A stretch of DNA of 64,000 bases from Mycobacterium sp. WUMAC-067 (GTDB lineage: Bacteria; Actinomycetota; Actinomycetes; Mycobacteriales; Mycobacteriaceae): positions 1 to 64,000 of the forward strand of contig NZ_JAEKMI010000010.1 of NCBI RefSeq assembly GCF_020217485.1. The letters run 5' to 3'. The position numbers and the translations under genes are program-made. Shown piece after piece: positions 32,815-40,840 of this stretch. Each line of letters opens with the position of its first letter. Within the stretch, counting starts at the first letter, position 1. The notes under the pieces were generated by a model that searched no databases, was not told where the DNA came from, and saw nothing but the letters and a program-made list of their open reading frames with translations.

Positions 32815-33960
32815 CTAGACGTCGTACTCCCAGGATTCCGCCGGGGGCCGTCCGTGCGCGCGGCCCGGCGTCCGTGAACGGCTCCGGTGCTCGGTGTGCG
32901 GCTCCCGCGGCTGGTCCTGGGTGCCGCCGCGGTAGCGGACCTGCGAGATGGGATGGTGCGTCCCGTTGTTTCCGGTCGACGGGGGTCGCCGGCGGCGCGG
33001 CTCGTAGGGCTCGCGGCTGTCGCCGTAGGACTCAGCGCCGTCGAAGCGGCTGGTGCGTGGCGCGGGCCGATCGTAAGGCCGCTCGTAGGGATTGCGGCGG
33101 GCGCGCGGCTCGCGGCGCGGCTCCCGGGGCGGTTGGCCGCGCAGCTCCGGATCGACGTCCGGCCTGGGCCGGCGGCGTGACCGACGGGGCGGTTCGGCGG
33201 CGTCGTAATCGCGGGCAGCCGCCGGGTTTCGACGGGTGCTGCGAAGCGGACGCTCCGGCCGCTCGACCGACTCCTCGTCGAGGGGCGGTCGCGCATGCCG
33301 GGAGCGGGCCCGCGCGGAACGCGTGGACGCGCGACCGTCGCGCGCCGTGCGGCGGGTCCTGGCCGACGAGCCCGACGTGCGACCGCGGCGCGCCTCGGAG
33401 GGCTCGTCGGTGTCGTCGGCATCGGACTGCAGCGCCGACTGCAATTTGGCGCCGATGTTGCTGAAGAAGGATTTGACGTCGACGCCGGTGGCGCCGGCGG
33501 TCTCGGCGGACGTGCTCACCGTGGTCGCGCCCCGGGCGTTCCCGAAATACCAGCGGGCCAGTCCGATCGCCAGGACGGCACCGGCGGTGCCCAGCATGAG
33601 CGGGAAGCGCTCGATGAGTGGATAGCCGCAGTTGATCAGCAGATCTTTGAGGCGGCCGATTTTGGCGTCGTGGAACAGCCAGTAGGCGCCGGGCACCGCG
33701 CAGAACAGGATCAGTGGCGGCTGGATGATCGTGGTGAAGATGCTGTCCTGGCGCACCGCGAGCACCGCCGCCACGCAACCCGCTATATAGAAGCCCGCAA
33801 AGACGTGGGTCAGTTCCTTGTGGCCAGCGTCGATGCCGTAGCCGATAGCTGTCGCGGTGACGGCGATAAGCACGGCTGCGTACCAGGGGGCGCCTGGGAT
33901 GTTGGGGTGGATCGAACGGTGAGCACTGTCCACCGTCGCACTAGCCCGCTGTGCTGACAC
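32815..33960 (-). CDS. DUF6542 membrane protein with Arg-rich cytoplasmic tail (Rv1111c-like)
   Basis: The 381-residue protein has about four hydrophobic helices in residues 20-145 (APWYAAVLIAVTATAIGY, FAGFYIAGCVAAVLAV, IIQPPLILFCAVPGAYWL, FPLMLGTAGAVLAIGLA). A roughly 200-residue tail follows, extremely rich in Arg, Pro, Glu and Ser. The tail has the composition of a disordered, possibly nucleic-acid- or lipid-binding region. It converges on ispH with a 13-base gap. Function is unknown. Confidence 0.83.
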   Translation of the reverse strand: MSAQRASATVDSAHRSIHPNIPGAPWYAAVLIAVTATAIGYGIDAGHKELTHVFAGFYIAGCVAAVLAVRQDSIFTTIIQPPLILFCAVPGAYWLFHDAKIGRLKDLLINCGYPLIERFPLMLGTAGAVLAIGLARWYFGNARGATTVSTSAETAGATGVDVKSFFSNIGAKLQSALQSDADDTDEPSEARRGRTSGSSARTRRTARDGRASTRSARARSRHARPPLDEESVERPERPLRSTRRNPAAARDYDAAEPPRRSRRRPRPDVDPELRGQPPREPRREPRARRNPYERPYDRPAPRTSRFDGAESYGDSREPYEPRRRRPPSTGNNGTHHPISQVRYRGGTQDQPREPHTEHRSRSRTPGRAHGRPPAESWEYDV

Positions 33961-34100
33961 ATGTAGACCGTACCGGGAATGGACCGAAAGGCTCGTAAAT
34001 ACCTCGTAGCGATCCTGTGGCGTGCCCCATTCTCGCGCAGATGGGCCGCGTGACGGTCCCGATCGTCCGGCGCCGCCGGGGCCCCTAGACTTGGCTCCCT

Positions 34101-35174
34101 GTGAGCCTGAGCCTGGGAATAGTCGGCCTGCCGAATGTCGGCAAGTCCACGTTGTTCAACGCGCTGACCCGGAACAACGTGGTGGCGGCCAACTATCCGT
34201 TCGCGACGATCGAACCCAACGAGGGCGTCGTCCCGCTACCCGATCCGCGGCTGGACAAGCTGGCGGAGATGTTCGATTCCGAGAAGATCGTGCCGGCCCC
34301 GGTGACGTTCGTCGACATCGCCGGAATCGTGAAGGGCGCCTCGGAGGGTGCCGGGCTGGGCAACAAGTTCCTGGCCAACATCCGCGAGTGTGACGCGATC
34401 TGCCAGGTGGTGCGGGTGTTCGCCGACGACGACGTGGTGCACGTCGACGGCAAGGTCGATCCGAGCGCCGACATCGAGGTCATCGAGACCGAGCTGATCC
34501 TCGCCGACATGCAGACCCTGGAGAGGGCGGTCCCGCGGCTGGAGAAGGAAGCCCGCAACAACAAGGACCGCAAGCCCGTGCACGAGGCGGCCGTCGCCGC
34601 CGAGGCCGTGCTGGACTCGGGCAAGACGCTCTTCGCGGCCGGTCTCGACGCGTCACCGCTGCGCGAGCTGAATTTGATGACCACCAAGCCGTTCCTGTAC
34701 GTGTTCAACTCCGACGAGTCCGTGCTGACCGACGATGCCCGCAAGGCCGAGCTGTGCGCGATGGTCGCACCCGCCGACGCGGTGTTCCTCGACGCGAAGA
34801 TCGAGGCCGAGCTCCAAGAGCTGGACGACGAGTCGGCCGCCGAGCTGCTGGAGTCGATCGGGCAAACCGAGCGTGGCCTGGATGCGTTGGCGCGGGCCGG
34901 CTTTCACACCCTCAAGCTGCAGACCTACCTGACGGCTGGCCCAAAAGAGGCGCGCGCGTGGGTGATTCACCAGGGCGACACCGCTCCGAAGGCCGCCGGG
35001 GTGATCCACACCGACTTCGAGAAGGGTTTCATCAAGGCCGAGATCGTGTCCTACGACGACCTGATCGCCGCGGGTTCGATGGCCGCGGCCAAGGCCGCCG
35101 GCAAGGTCCGCATGGAAGGCAAGGACTACGTCATGGCCGACGGCGACGTGGTGGAGTTCCGGTTCAACGTCTAA
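34101..35174 (+). CDS. ychF: redox-regulated ATPase YchF
   Basis: The 357-residue Obg-family P-loop ATPase has the G1 loop GLPNVGKST at 9-17. The G4 position reads NSDE instead of NKxD, typical of YchF and consistent with ATP preference. A C-terminal TGS domain ends the protein. GTG 34101 is the start giving the family N terminus. Its last 29 bases (35149-35177, up to three bases past the stop) are repeated at 39191-39219, so its 3' end has evidently served as an integration target; the coding sequence itself is intact. It matches Rv1112. Confidence 0.95.
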   Translation: MSLSLGIVGLPNVGKSTLFNALTRNNVVAANYPFATIEPNEGVVPLPDPRLDKLAEMFDSEKIVPAPVTFVDIAGIVKGASEGAGLGNKFLANIRECDAICQVVRVFADDDVVHVDGKVDPSADIEVIETELILADMQTLERAVPRLEKEARNNKDRKPVHEAAVAAEAVLDSGKTLFAAGLDASPLRELNLMTTKPFLYVFNSDESVLTDDARKAELCAMVAPADAVFLDAKIEAELQELDDESAAELLESIGQTERGLDALARAGFHTLKLQTYLTAGPKEARAWVIHQGDTAPKAAGVIHTDFEKGFIKAEIVSYDDLIAAGSMAAAKAAGKVRMEGKDYVMADGDVVEFRFNV

Positions 35175-35177
35175 ACG
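35149..35177 (+). repeat. att-like direct repeat copy 1 (ychF terminus)
   Basis: This 29-base segment encodes the end of YchF (VEFRFNV and stop) plus three further bases. Its core GAGTTCCGGTTCAACGTC is identical to the copy at 39191-39219. As the copy inside the intact gene it would be the left attachment site. Confidence 0.75.
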
Positions 35178-35356
35178 CCTACATCGAAGAGCATGGCCGA
35201 GTACATCTAGAAGTCGGTAGATGGCTTGTGGCAACGTGATTGCGGTGACGCAGCGGGAGTGTCCGTGCCGAGGATAGATATTTCCGTTTGCCCGACTTGC
35301 TGCGCTTGCCACGTCAAGACGAGCTTGCGTCGTGACTCGCTGAGTAGCCTGATCGT

Positions 35357-36559
35357 GTGGACAAACCGCTGGTAATCTCGACTGAGCTTTATAAGTACTG
35401 GCACGTCGATTTCCAGGACGAGACCATTCGAATTGTTTGTCAAGACGGTCAGATCATCGAGGAGGAACTGGAATCCGGGTCCAGGACTAGGGGCTCCCAG
35501 ATCGCTAGTTCGACCTTTGATTGGGAAAAGTGGTGGGTCATGTCGATGACCACCAAGGGAGACCTGATCATTACCGAAGGGTTCAATCCTGCATGTCCGC
35601 CACCATTTAATGGCCGGCCTTCTATCTACCTTGATCAGAATCGCTGGCGGACCGTTTCTGACGTGCTGCACAATCCAACTCGAGTAAATGACGCTACTGA
35701 AAGCCGCGCGGCTCAAGGCCTCATCGATCTTGCCAGTGACGGCCGCATCGTCCTTCCGTTATCCATGGGGCACATGCTGGAGACGGAGGGCCTCTTCGGC
35801 GAGCGCCGATACGAGGTGGGACTGACCATGGCCAAGCTAGCTGGTGGGTGGCAGATTCGGCATCCACTCGACATCTGGAAGCATGAGGCTGAACTGACGA
35901 TTCGAGGTCATCTCAGGCTCTTGGAGGGTGCGCCCGCTGTTCATCCCGTTTCGACCGAGCCTGGCGCGCTCTTCGGAAGTGACACAACGCTGGGTATCAG
36001 CGATGAGATGTCTGACGCAGATAAGTTTCTGGCAATGTTGACGATGCCGTGTGTGGTTCTGGATGCACTGATTGATCCCGAGCGTGCTCCGAAGCATCAG
36101 CTTGCAAAGTGGGTTGACCATCACTTGCGTATTACGGCCCAGATGCATGCGGAGAGGGTTCCGAAGCACCAGCGTCGTCGGCTCGCTAGGCGTCGTTACT
36201 GGAACGAGAACATCGGCTTCTATATGGCTGCTTACAAACGATTGACGCGCGCTACAGTCTTCCCGATGTTCAGCGACAACGAATTGGAAGAGTTGCTTTC
36301 ATCTTCGCCCATGGTCGGGTTGTTATCCGAGCTCTTCGTGCGCCGATTCATTGATCATCAAACCAAGTGGAGTCGTAATGACTTGATCGACATGCTCCAC
36401 CTTTCGAGTGCTGCGGCGTATACCGATTACGTGTGCGCCGAGGTGCACACTGGAACACAACTTCGCCAAGCCCAACGAACGATGGGGAGAAAGGAGACAG
36501 TGTTCACAAATTTCGAAGAATTGGTCGAGGCTGTTCAGGGAGACGTCGCTAGGCCGTGA
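35357..36559 (+). CDS. accessory protein with a PIN-like domain signature
   Basis: I do not recognise this 400-residue protein as a named family. The N-terminal ~85 residues look like a small beta-rich domain. At 90-95 IYLDQNRW resembles the first strand and Asp of PIN-like nucleases; a late block at 341-365 (NDLIDMLHLSSAAAYTDYVCAE) resembles the D-x-x-H-x-x-x-A-x-Y-x-D end of such domains. That would make it a candidate RNase of defence or toxin type, by inference only. GTG 35357 is the likely start. Codons use far more A/T at third positions than the neighbouring core genes, consistent with transfer. It lies between two att-like repeats. Confidence 0.7.
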   Translation: MDKPLVISTELYKYWHVDFQDETIRIVCQDGQIIEEELESGSRTRGSQIASSTFDWEKWWVMSMTTKGDLIITEGFNPACPPPFNGRPSIYLDQNRWRTVSDVLHNPTRVNDATESRAAQGLIDLASDGRIVLPLSMGHMLETEGLFGERRYEVGLTMAKLAGGWQIRHPLDIWKHEAELTIRGHLRLLEGAPAVHPVSTEPGALFGSDTTLGISDEMSDADKFLAMLTMPCVVLDALIDPERAPKHQLAKWVDHHLRITAQMHAERVPKHQRRRLARRRYWNENIGFYMAAYKRLTRATVFPMFSDNELEELLSSSPMVGLLSELFVRRFIDHQTKWSRNDLIDMLHLSSAAAYTDYVCAEVHTGTQLRQAQRTMGRKETVFTNFEELVEAVQGDVARP

Positions 36560-36920
36560 ACACTGAGTCCTTGAGTGGCAACGCCGAGCGTTCCCGTCCC
36601 GATACTTCTGGGCTTGACGAGGCGGAAGCGTTGAGTTGTCGGCGGGGCGGAGTTCGCTTCCAAGTGCCGCTATATCGAGTTAGCGCACCTGCGCCGCGAG
36701 CCGGTCTGACTGAAAAATGGTGAAGTTCCGGTTCAGCGGATAGGTTGAGCCAAGGCGTTACGGCTCGGGCGTTAATCGGTATATTCTCTAAGGATCGGAC
36801 CCGTGCTTACGACCCGACTTTTCGCCGCATGGAGCGGCTACCCGCCGTGATCGTTGGTCGTAAGTAGGTGTCGTCGAGCGACGGCAAATTGCCTATTGAG
36901 CGGGCATTTCGCGGACCGTG
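36560..36920. other. accessory intergenic region holding att-like copy 2
   Basis: This 361-base region between the 3' ends of the PIN-like and HEPN-like genes contains the imperfect att-like repeat at 36718-36738. I see no convincing ORF or strong hairpin in the rest. Its lower GC matches the flanking accessory genes. Confidence 0.5.
36718..36738 (+). repeat. att-like direct repeat copy 2 (imperfect)
   Basis: Bases 36718-36738 match the first 21 bases of the ychF-terminus repeat at 19 positions, including GTTCCGGTTCA. Read in frame they still give VKFRFSG followed by a stop, i.e. a degraded YchF C terminus. It separates module one from module two. Confidence 0.65.
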
Positions 36921-38909
36921 TCACTCGTTCGACGGAGGTTTTTCAAGCTTACTGCTGGCTTCGGTCCTCGATTCGGATGCTGCAAGACAAAAGTCGTCAT
37001 TGATCTTGATGACCAGCGCGACGGTCAGTCGCAACGCAGTGATATAGGTGTGGAAGTGCACATCCTCGCCATCCGCGTTGCCTTGCGCACCGTGAAGGTA
37101 TTTGTTCCGCAACTGAGGCCCATTACTGAAGTCCACCCCATTGAGAAAGTAGTTGAAGTACTGTGCTTCCGCCGCGGTCAGCAACGAGGAACGGCGCGTG
37201 GCCCAACCTTTCGTAACCATGGCGTCCGCCTCCGCTCGTCCGGTTTCTGACAGGTGGTAGTAGCTCGCTGCCTGAGTCGTGAACAGTGCCTTAAGGATTG
37301 CGAACCGTTCCACGCTCGCGAACTGAATGCGCGTTCCAGTGTCCTCAAGAATTCCCTGTTCGGTGAGGTGGTCGATGCTGGGCTTCTGATGCTCTCGGAA
37401 GTCGTCGTACGTCACTCGATTCTTCAGAATGAGGCTGGCTGCGTCATGCGCCATCAGGTTCTCGCTGATGTGATTCAGTGTCGACTGGTCAGAGAACAAC
37501 AGGTGAAGGATGCCGACGATCTTCTTGTCTTCGGAGCTATAGACGTACTTGCCGTCGAGAAGACTCGGTATGTCCTTGTATCGGACCTGCTCGGACCCCA
37601 TAGTGAGTAGATCGCGGTCGACTTCGCCGTCCCTGGCGAACAGCGTGAATTGGCCTGTGACGCTTTCCATCTCGGCGAATAGGTGTCTCACCTTCTGGAG
37701 ATAGGACGACCCGTTGTCCGACGGCGTAAATGAGAAATTCGCAGCGCCGAAATCCGCAACAAGGTACTCCTCGAAAAACCAAGCGATGACGCGCTCAAGG
37801 TCGATGTTCTTCGATTCGAGGAAGTGGTGGTACATGCGTGTCTGGAGAAGGGTCAGCATGTCGATGGCCCGAAAGGCTGCGCCGATCTTGTACTCAGTTA
37901 TCCCTGTGGTCCCCATCATTCGTTCCAACACACCTAGATGGGCCGGATAGGACGGAAGGACTAGCAGCACCTGATGGTCAGCGAAGCCGAATAGGTGCTG
38001 AAAGTTGTTGAGAATGCCACAGTTGTCGGACGATTCTTCCAACCAGGGACCGCTGTATGTGTATCGAGAAACCAAATCCGAGGTACCTAGGTCGGACTTG
38101 ACCAGTTCATCTTGATTCCCGGAGATAGCCACGTCGCAGCCGATTCTGATGCCACCATTCTCGGCGAAGAACGTCGCGGTCATTTCATCGCCGCGTCGCT
38201 TGGCGTGCAACTTGAGCTTGGCGTCGATTCCGGCCTGAGGGTTCTCGGTGGCGGTCGCAACCAGCCTGACGTAGTTCGGGTTCGCATCCTCACTCGCGAC
38301 GTATGCCTCCAGCAGCTCGCGAGCGTCGGCTGGCGTAAAGCTCGGTGGAAGGTGGATCTCTTCTCGCACGTCGTCCCACAAGTATTTCCGAACCAGGTGT
38401 TCGGCACCGTGGCGCGAACCGCGCAGCTCATCCCGGATCTCGGCGTCGTACGCCTGGACAAGCTTCTTGGTCGCGAGCATATCCCCAAGAGTGACGCCTG
38501 CCTTGGCTAAAGCCGGAAGTACCGTCGCGCTGTCGCAGCGTTCAAAGGCCTTGTATCGGCCAAGGAGGTCCAGAAGGTCGCCGAGGTAGTCGAGACCAAC
38601 GTCCATTACGACGGCCGCAAATTCTCTATTGCTGATCGTTGAAAAGAACCGTGCTACTGCGCTACGGATCTGTGGAACTCGGGCCTTGGCCGCATTGCGC
38701 TTCTCTTCCGAGTAGCCGTTCGGAAAGAACTCGCATTCGAGGTACTGCTGCACGTTGTGGAGCTCAAGGATGTCTTCAGTGCTCGTCGGGACATTCTCAG
38801 GGTCGAACCGCTCAGCAAGTTCGGCCACGCGCCGGATGTGCCAGCCTGTCGCCAAGTCATTTGCGCCATAGAAGCGAACCCGCAGCGGGGCCGCATCCTC
38901 CTCAACCAC
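36921..38909 (-). CDS. large accessory protein with C-terminal HEPN-like motif
   Basis: The 662-residue protein is not assigned to a named family. The central region (about 240-420) has alternating hydrophobic strands such as GGIRIGCDVAISG. A winged-helix-like segment lies near 495-545. The C-terminal part has LRNKYLHG with R601 and H606, an R-x4-H arrangement like the HEPN RNase motif, followed by a long helix. Start GTG 38909 has a GAGG upstream; a CxxC-bearing frame lies further upstream in another phase. It is alone on the minus strand of its module. A role in defence or as a toxin is inference from the motif and mobile context. Confidence 0.65.
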   Translation of the reverse strand: MVEEDAAPLRVRFYGANDLATGWHIRRVAELAERFDPENVPTSTEDILELHNVQQYLECEFFPNGYSEEKRNAAKARVPQIRSAVARFFSTISNREFAAVVMDVGLDYLGDLLDLLGRYKAFERCDSATVLPALAKAGVTLGDMLATKKLVQAYDAEIRDELRGSRHGAEHLVRKYLWDDVREEIHLPPSFTPADARELLEAYVASEDANPNYVRLVATATENPQAGIDAKLKLHAKRRGDEMTATFFAENGGIRIGCDVAISGNQDELVKSDLGTSDLVSRYTYSGPWLEESSDNCGILNNFQHLFGFADHQVLLVLPSYPAHLGVLERMMGTTGITEYKIGAAFRAIDMLTLLQTRMYHHFLESKNIDLERVIAWFFEEYLVADFGAANFSFTPSDNGSSYLQKVRHLFAEMESVTGQFTLFARDGEVDRDLLTMGSEQVRYKDIPSLLDGKYVYSSEDKKIVGILHLLFSDQSTLNHISENLMAHDAASLILKNRVTYDDFREHQKPSIDHLTEQGILEDTGTRIQFASVERFAILKALFTTQAASYYHLSETGRAEADAMVTKGWATRRSSLLTAAEAQYFNYFLNGVDFSNGPQLRNKYLHGAQGNADGEDVHFHTYITALRLTVALVIKINDDFCLAASESRTEASSKLEKPPSNE

Positions 38910-39231
38910 TTAATGACCTCACTTCGCCTCGCGCAGCCCGGACGCCTCAATTGTGGTGCACAGGTATGACAGATGACTTCCCGCGCGGCGTCTGGGATGT
39001 GCTGGAGGGATAGGTGACATCGGAGGCACCGTGCGGTCGTTGCTCGCGTTGACGATGGACAGAATGGATTCTGCCGCGATTCCTTGATGCTGACCTGGCT
39101 GTAGAGCTGCTTGGGAAGTTCGGGAACTTGGAGACTCATGCCGCTCTCGGTGGTTGGGTGACGGCGCAGACGTTTATCGGTGTTGCAATATGGTGGAGTT
39201 CCGGTTCAACGTCTAAACGTCTGCGGTCAGA
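38910..39231. other. accessory intergenic region with a CxxC-bearing open frame and att-like copy 3
   Basis: The 322 bases between the HEPN-like gene and the APH-like gene hold the exact repeat at 39191-39219 and the motif GACGTTTATCGGTG at 39169-39182. On the minus strand an open frame from ATG 39139 reads into the HEPN-like gene in another phase and encodes two cysteine pairs, CLRC and CHTC. Whether that frame is translated is unclear. Confidence 0.45.
39191..39219 (+). repeat. att-like direct repeat copy 3 (exact)
   Basis: This is a 29-base exact copy of the ychF terminus at 35149-35177; the first mismatch is the next base. Read in frame after an ATG it would restore VEFRFNV and stop. It lies 4,042 bases downstream of copy 1 and 13 bases before the APH-like start. 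Confidence 0.8.
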
Positions 39232-39969
39232 GTGAGTTACGAACGGGTGCCAGCAGGTGTACCTGATGCTGCCGTAGCTGTCCCCGGCAAGGTCTTGGAC
39301 CTTGCCGGGTCAGGCAAGGTTGAGGTCGTTTGGCGTAATGAGCTGGGCGGCCTGACGTTCCGGTCTCACGGCCAGGAGCGGACGCGCTACATCAAGTGGC
39401 AATCTTATGCTGGCCTGCACTCGGCGGAACGCGGCGACGTGGACCTCGCCATGGAGTCCGAAAAGCTGCGATGGGCCGGTCAGTTCGTTTCAGTTCCCAG
39501 TGTCCTTGACTTCGGTGAGGACGGTGATGCTGCCTGGCTGGTCACCGAGGCGATCGACGCGACACCGGCCTGCGATCCACGATGGCGCGACGATCCGGAG
39601 GTTGCAGTTCGGGCCATCGCCACGGGGTTACGCCGGTTGCACGACACGTTGCCGGTGGAAGGCTGTCCCTACCGCGGCGGTTGGTCGTCATGCGAGCCGT
39701 CGGAGCCGGCGCAGAGCCTGGTGGTCTGTCACGGCGACCCATGCGTGCCGAACACCCTGCTGAACAGTGCGGGTGAGTTCGCCGGGCACGTTGACCTCGC
39801 CGGCCTTGGTGTTGCGGATCGATGGGCCGACCTGGCCATCGCGGCCTACAGCATCAGTTGGGATGTGAACTTCGGGACGAGCTACGACGACCTGTTCTTT
39901 GAGGTCTACGGAATCGACCCGGACCCGGAACGTATTCGGTTCTACCGCGAGCTCTGGGACGGTGACTAA
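39232..39969 (+). CDS. aminoglycoside 3'-phosphotransferase-like protein with apparent internal deletion
   Basis: The 245-residue kinase-fold protein has the ATP lysine K55 (RYIKWQ), the catalytic loop HGDPCVPN (H167, D169, N174) and the metal aspartate D188 (HVDLAGLG). The family tail VADRWADLAIA and DPDPERIRFYRELW is present. Between CPY (about 147) and the catalytic loop only about 18 residues remain, whereas relatives I know have roughly 40 more there, so part of the substrate-binding region seems missing in frame. GTG 39232 follows the att-like repeat by 13 bases. Aminoglycoside resistance is possible but doubtful given the gap. Confidence 0.78.
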   Translation: MSYERVPAGVPDAAVAVPGKVLDLAGSGKVEVVWRNELGGLTFRSHGQERTRYIKWQSYAGLHSAERGDVDLAMESEKLRWAGQFVSVPSVLDFGEDGDAAWLVTEAIDATPACDPRWRDDPEVAVRAIATGLRRLHDTLPVEGCPYRGGWSSCEPSEPAQSLVVCHGDPCVPNTLLNSAGEFAGHVDLAGLGVADRWADLAIAAYSISWDVNFGTSYDDLFFEVYGIDPDPERIRFYRELWDGD

Positions 39970-40147
39970 CCTTGCTCCGCGGTGACCTGGTGGCGGCCCG
40001 CTCGCGGAGAGCCCTCAGTGAGTGGGCAATCCGCTTCGCGGCCAGTTGGAGGGACGGTATTCGGCGCGCCGAGGCGAGTTTCGCGTCATTTACCGGATTT
40101 TCGATGAACGGGTGGTGGTCCGCGTCATCCACATCGCGCATCGCCGC

Positions 40148-40190
40148 GACGTTTATCGGTGAGGCGGTGTCATCGAGTTCTGCTTCAAAA
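40148..40190 (+). repeat. degenerate att-like copy 4 with conserved end motif
   Basis: GACGTTTATCGGTG at 40148-40161 is identical to 39169-39182. Eight bases later, at 40170-40190, comes a sequence matching the ychF-terminus repeat at 14 of 21 positions, with the same spacing as at copy 3. It probably marks the outer edge of the third module and the return to the chromosome. It runs up to the Shine-Dalgarno of the next gene. Confidence 0.55.
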
Positions 40191-40209
40191 GCAACAATAA
40201 GGAGGAACG

Positions 40210-40761
40210 ATGCGGTGGCGGGGCGTGTGTCACGTCGAGTTCGCGGTGTTGGACTACGACCACTCGATCGCGTTCTACGACGCGTTGTTCGGCTGGCTCG
40301 GGTACAGCAGCTTCTCGTCGCTCAACATGGAGTACGAGTCGACGTATTACATGACGCGTAATGTCAACCCGCACAGCTACATCGGCATCCAGCCCGCCCG
40401 CACCGGTGGAAAGTTGACGCATTCCGACCAGGCGGTCGGTATCAACCACATCGCGTTGTGGGCGCGCAGCAGAGCAGAGGTCGACCGCTTCCACCGTGAA
40501 TTCTTGGTCGAACGTGCTATCCCCGTCACCGACGAGCCCAAGGACTACCCGCAGTATTGGCCCGGCTACTACGCGGTGTTCTTCAACGACCCGATCAACG
40601 GGATTCACTGGGAGTTGGCTTGGGTGCCGAAAGTACCCACGCCTCGCCAACTTTGGGCGTTCTATCGGGCGATCCGCGCTTTCGCGAAGAGTCGGCCGGA
40701 CCTGGCGAACACCGTCCCGGGCGTCACGTTGCAGGCAAGGAGAACCCTGCCGGACCGATGA
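40210..40761 (+). CDS. VOC/glyoxalase-fold protein
   Basis: The 183-residue vicinal-oxygen-chelate protein has the repeat blocks CHVEFAVLDYDHSIAFYDALFGWLGY and GINHIALWARSRAEVDRFHREFL, ending in a YYAVFFNDPINGIHWELAW block typical of metal-binding VOC folds (H8, H80-type and late E). A very strong Shine-Dalgarno AAGGAGGA at 40199-40206 precedes ATG 40210. Substrate is unknown; glyoxalase, dioxygenase or resistance roles all occur in the fold. It is the first gene after the module array. Confidence 0.82.
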   Translation: MRWRGVCHVEFAVLDYDHSIAFYDALFGWLGYSSFSSLNMEYESTYYMTRNVNPHSYIGIQPARTGGKLTHSDQAVGINHIALWARSRAEVDRFHREFLVERAIPVTDEPKDYPQYWPGYYAVFFNDPINGIHWELAWVPKVPTPRQLWAFYRAIRAFAKSRPDLANTVPGVTLQARRTLPDR

Positions 40762-40840
40762 CCGCCGTCGTTGTCGGAGGCGGCGGATAGCATCCTTCGC
40801 GCACGACACCCACACCGCCAGGGGCCTGCAGGAGGAGCGC

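Larger units (their letters stand above)
35149..40190. mobile_element. array of small integrated modules at the ychF 3' end
   Basis: The last 29 bases of ychF at 35149-35177 recur identically at 39191-39219, imperfectly at 36718-36738 (19 of 21 bases) and in degraded form at 40170-40190 (14 of 21). These copies split the region into three modules: 35178-36717 with a PIN-like gene, 36739-39190 with a HEPN-like gene on the opposite strand, and 39220-40169 with an aminoglycoside-phosphotransferase-like gene. The first two genes are less GC-rich than the flanks. No integrase or transposase is present. This is best read as serial site-specific insertion, each event regenerating the ychF terminus; excision ability is unknown. 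Confidence 0.7.

Noticed and set aside
35178..40169. phage or IS element as explanation for the accessory region
   Set aside because: No integrase, transposase, terminase, capsid or terminal inverted repeats were seen; only direct repeats of the ychF terminus.
39972..40361. plus-strand frame after the APH-like gene
   Set aside because: Low-complexity Ser/Arg-rich translation crossing the att-like site and the next gene's Shine-Dalgarno; no coding evidence.
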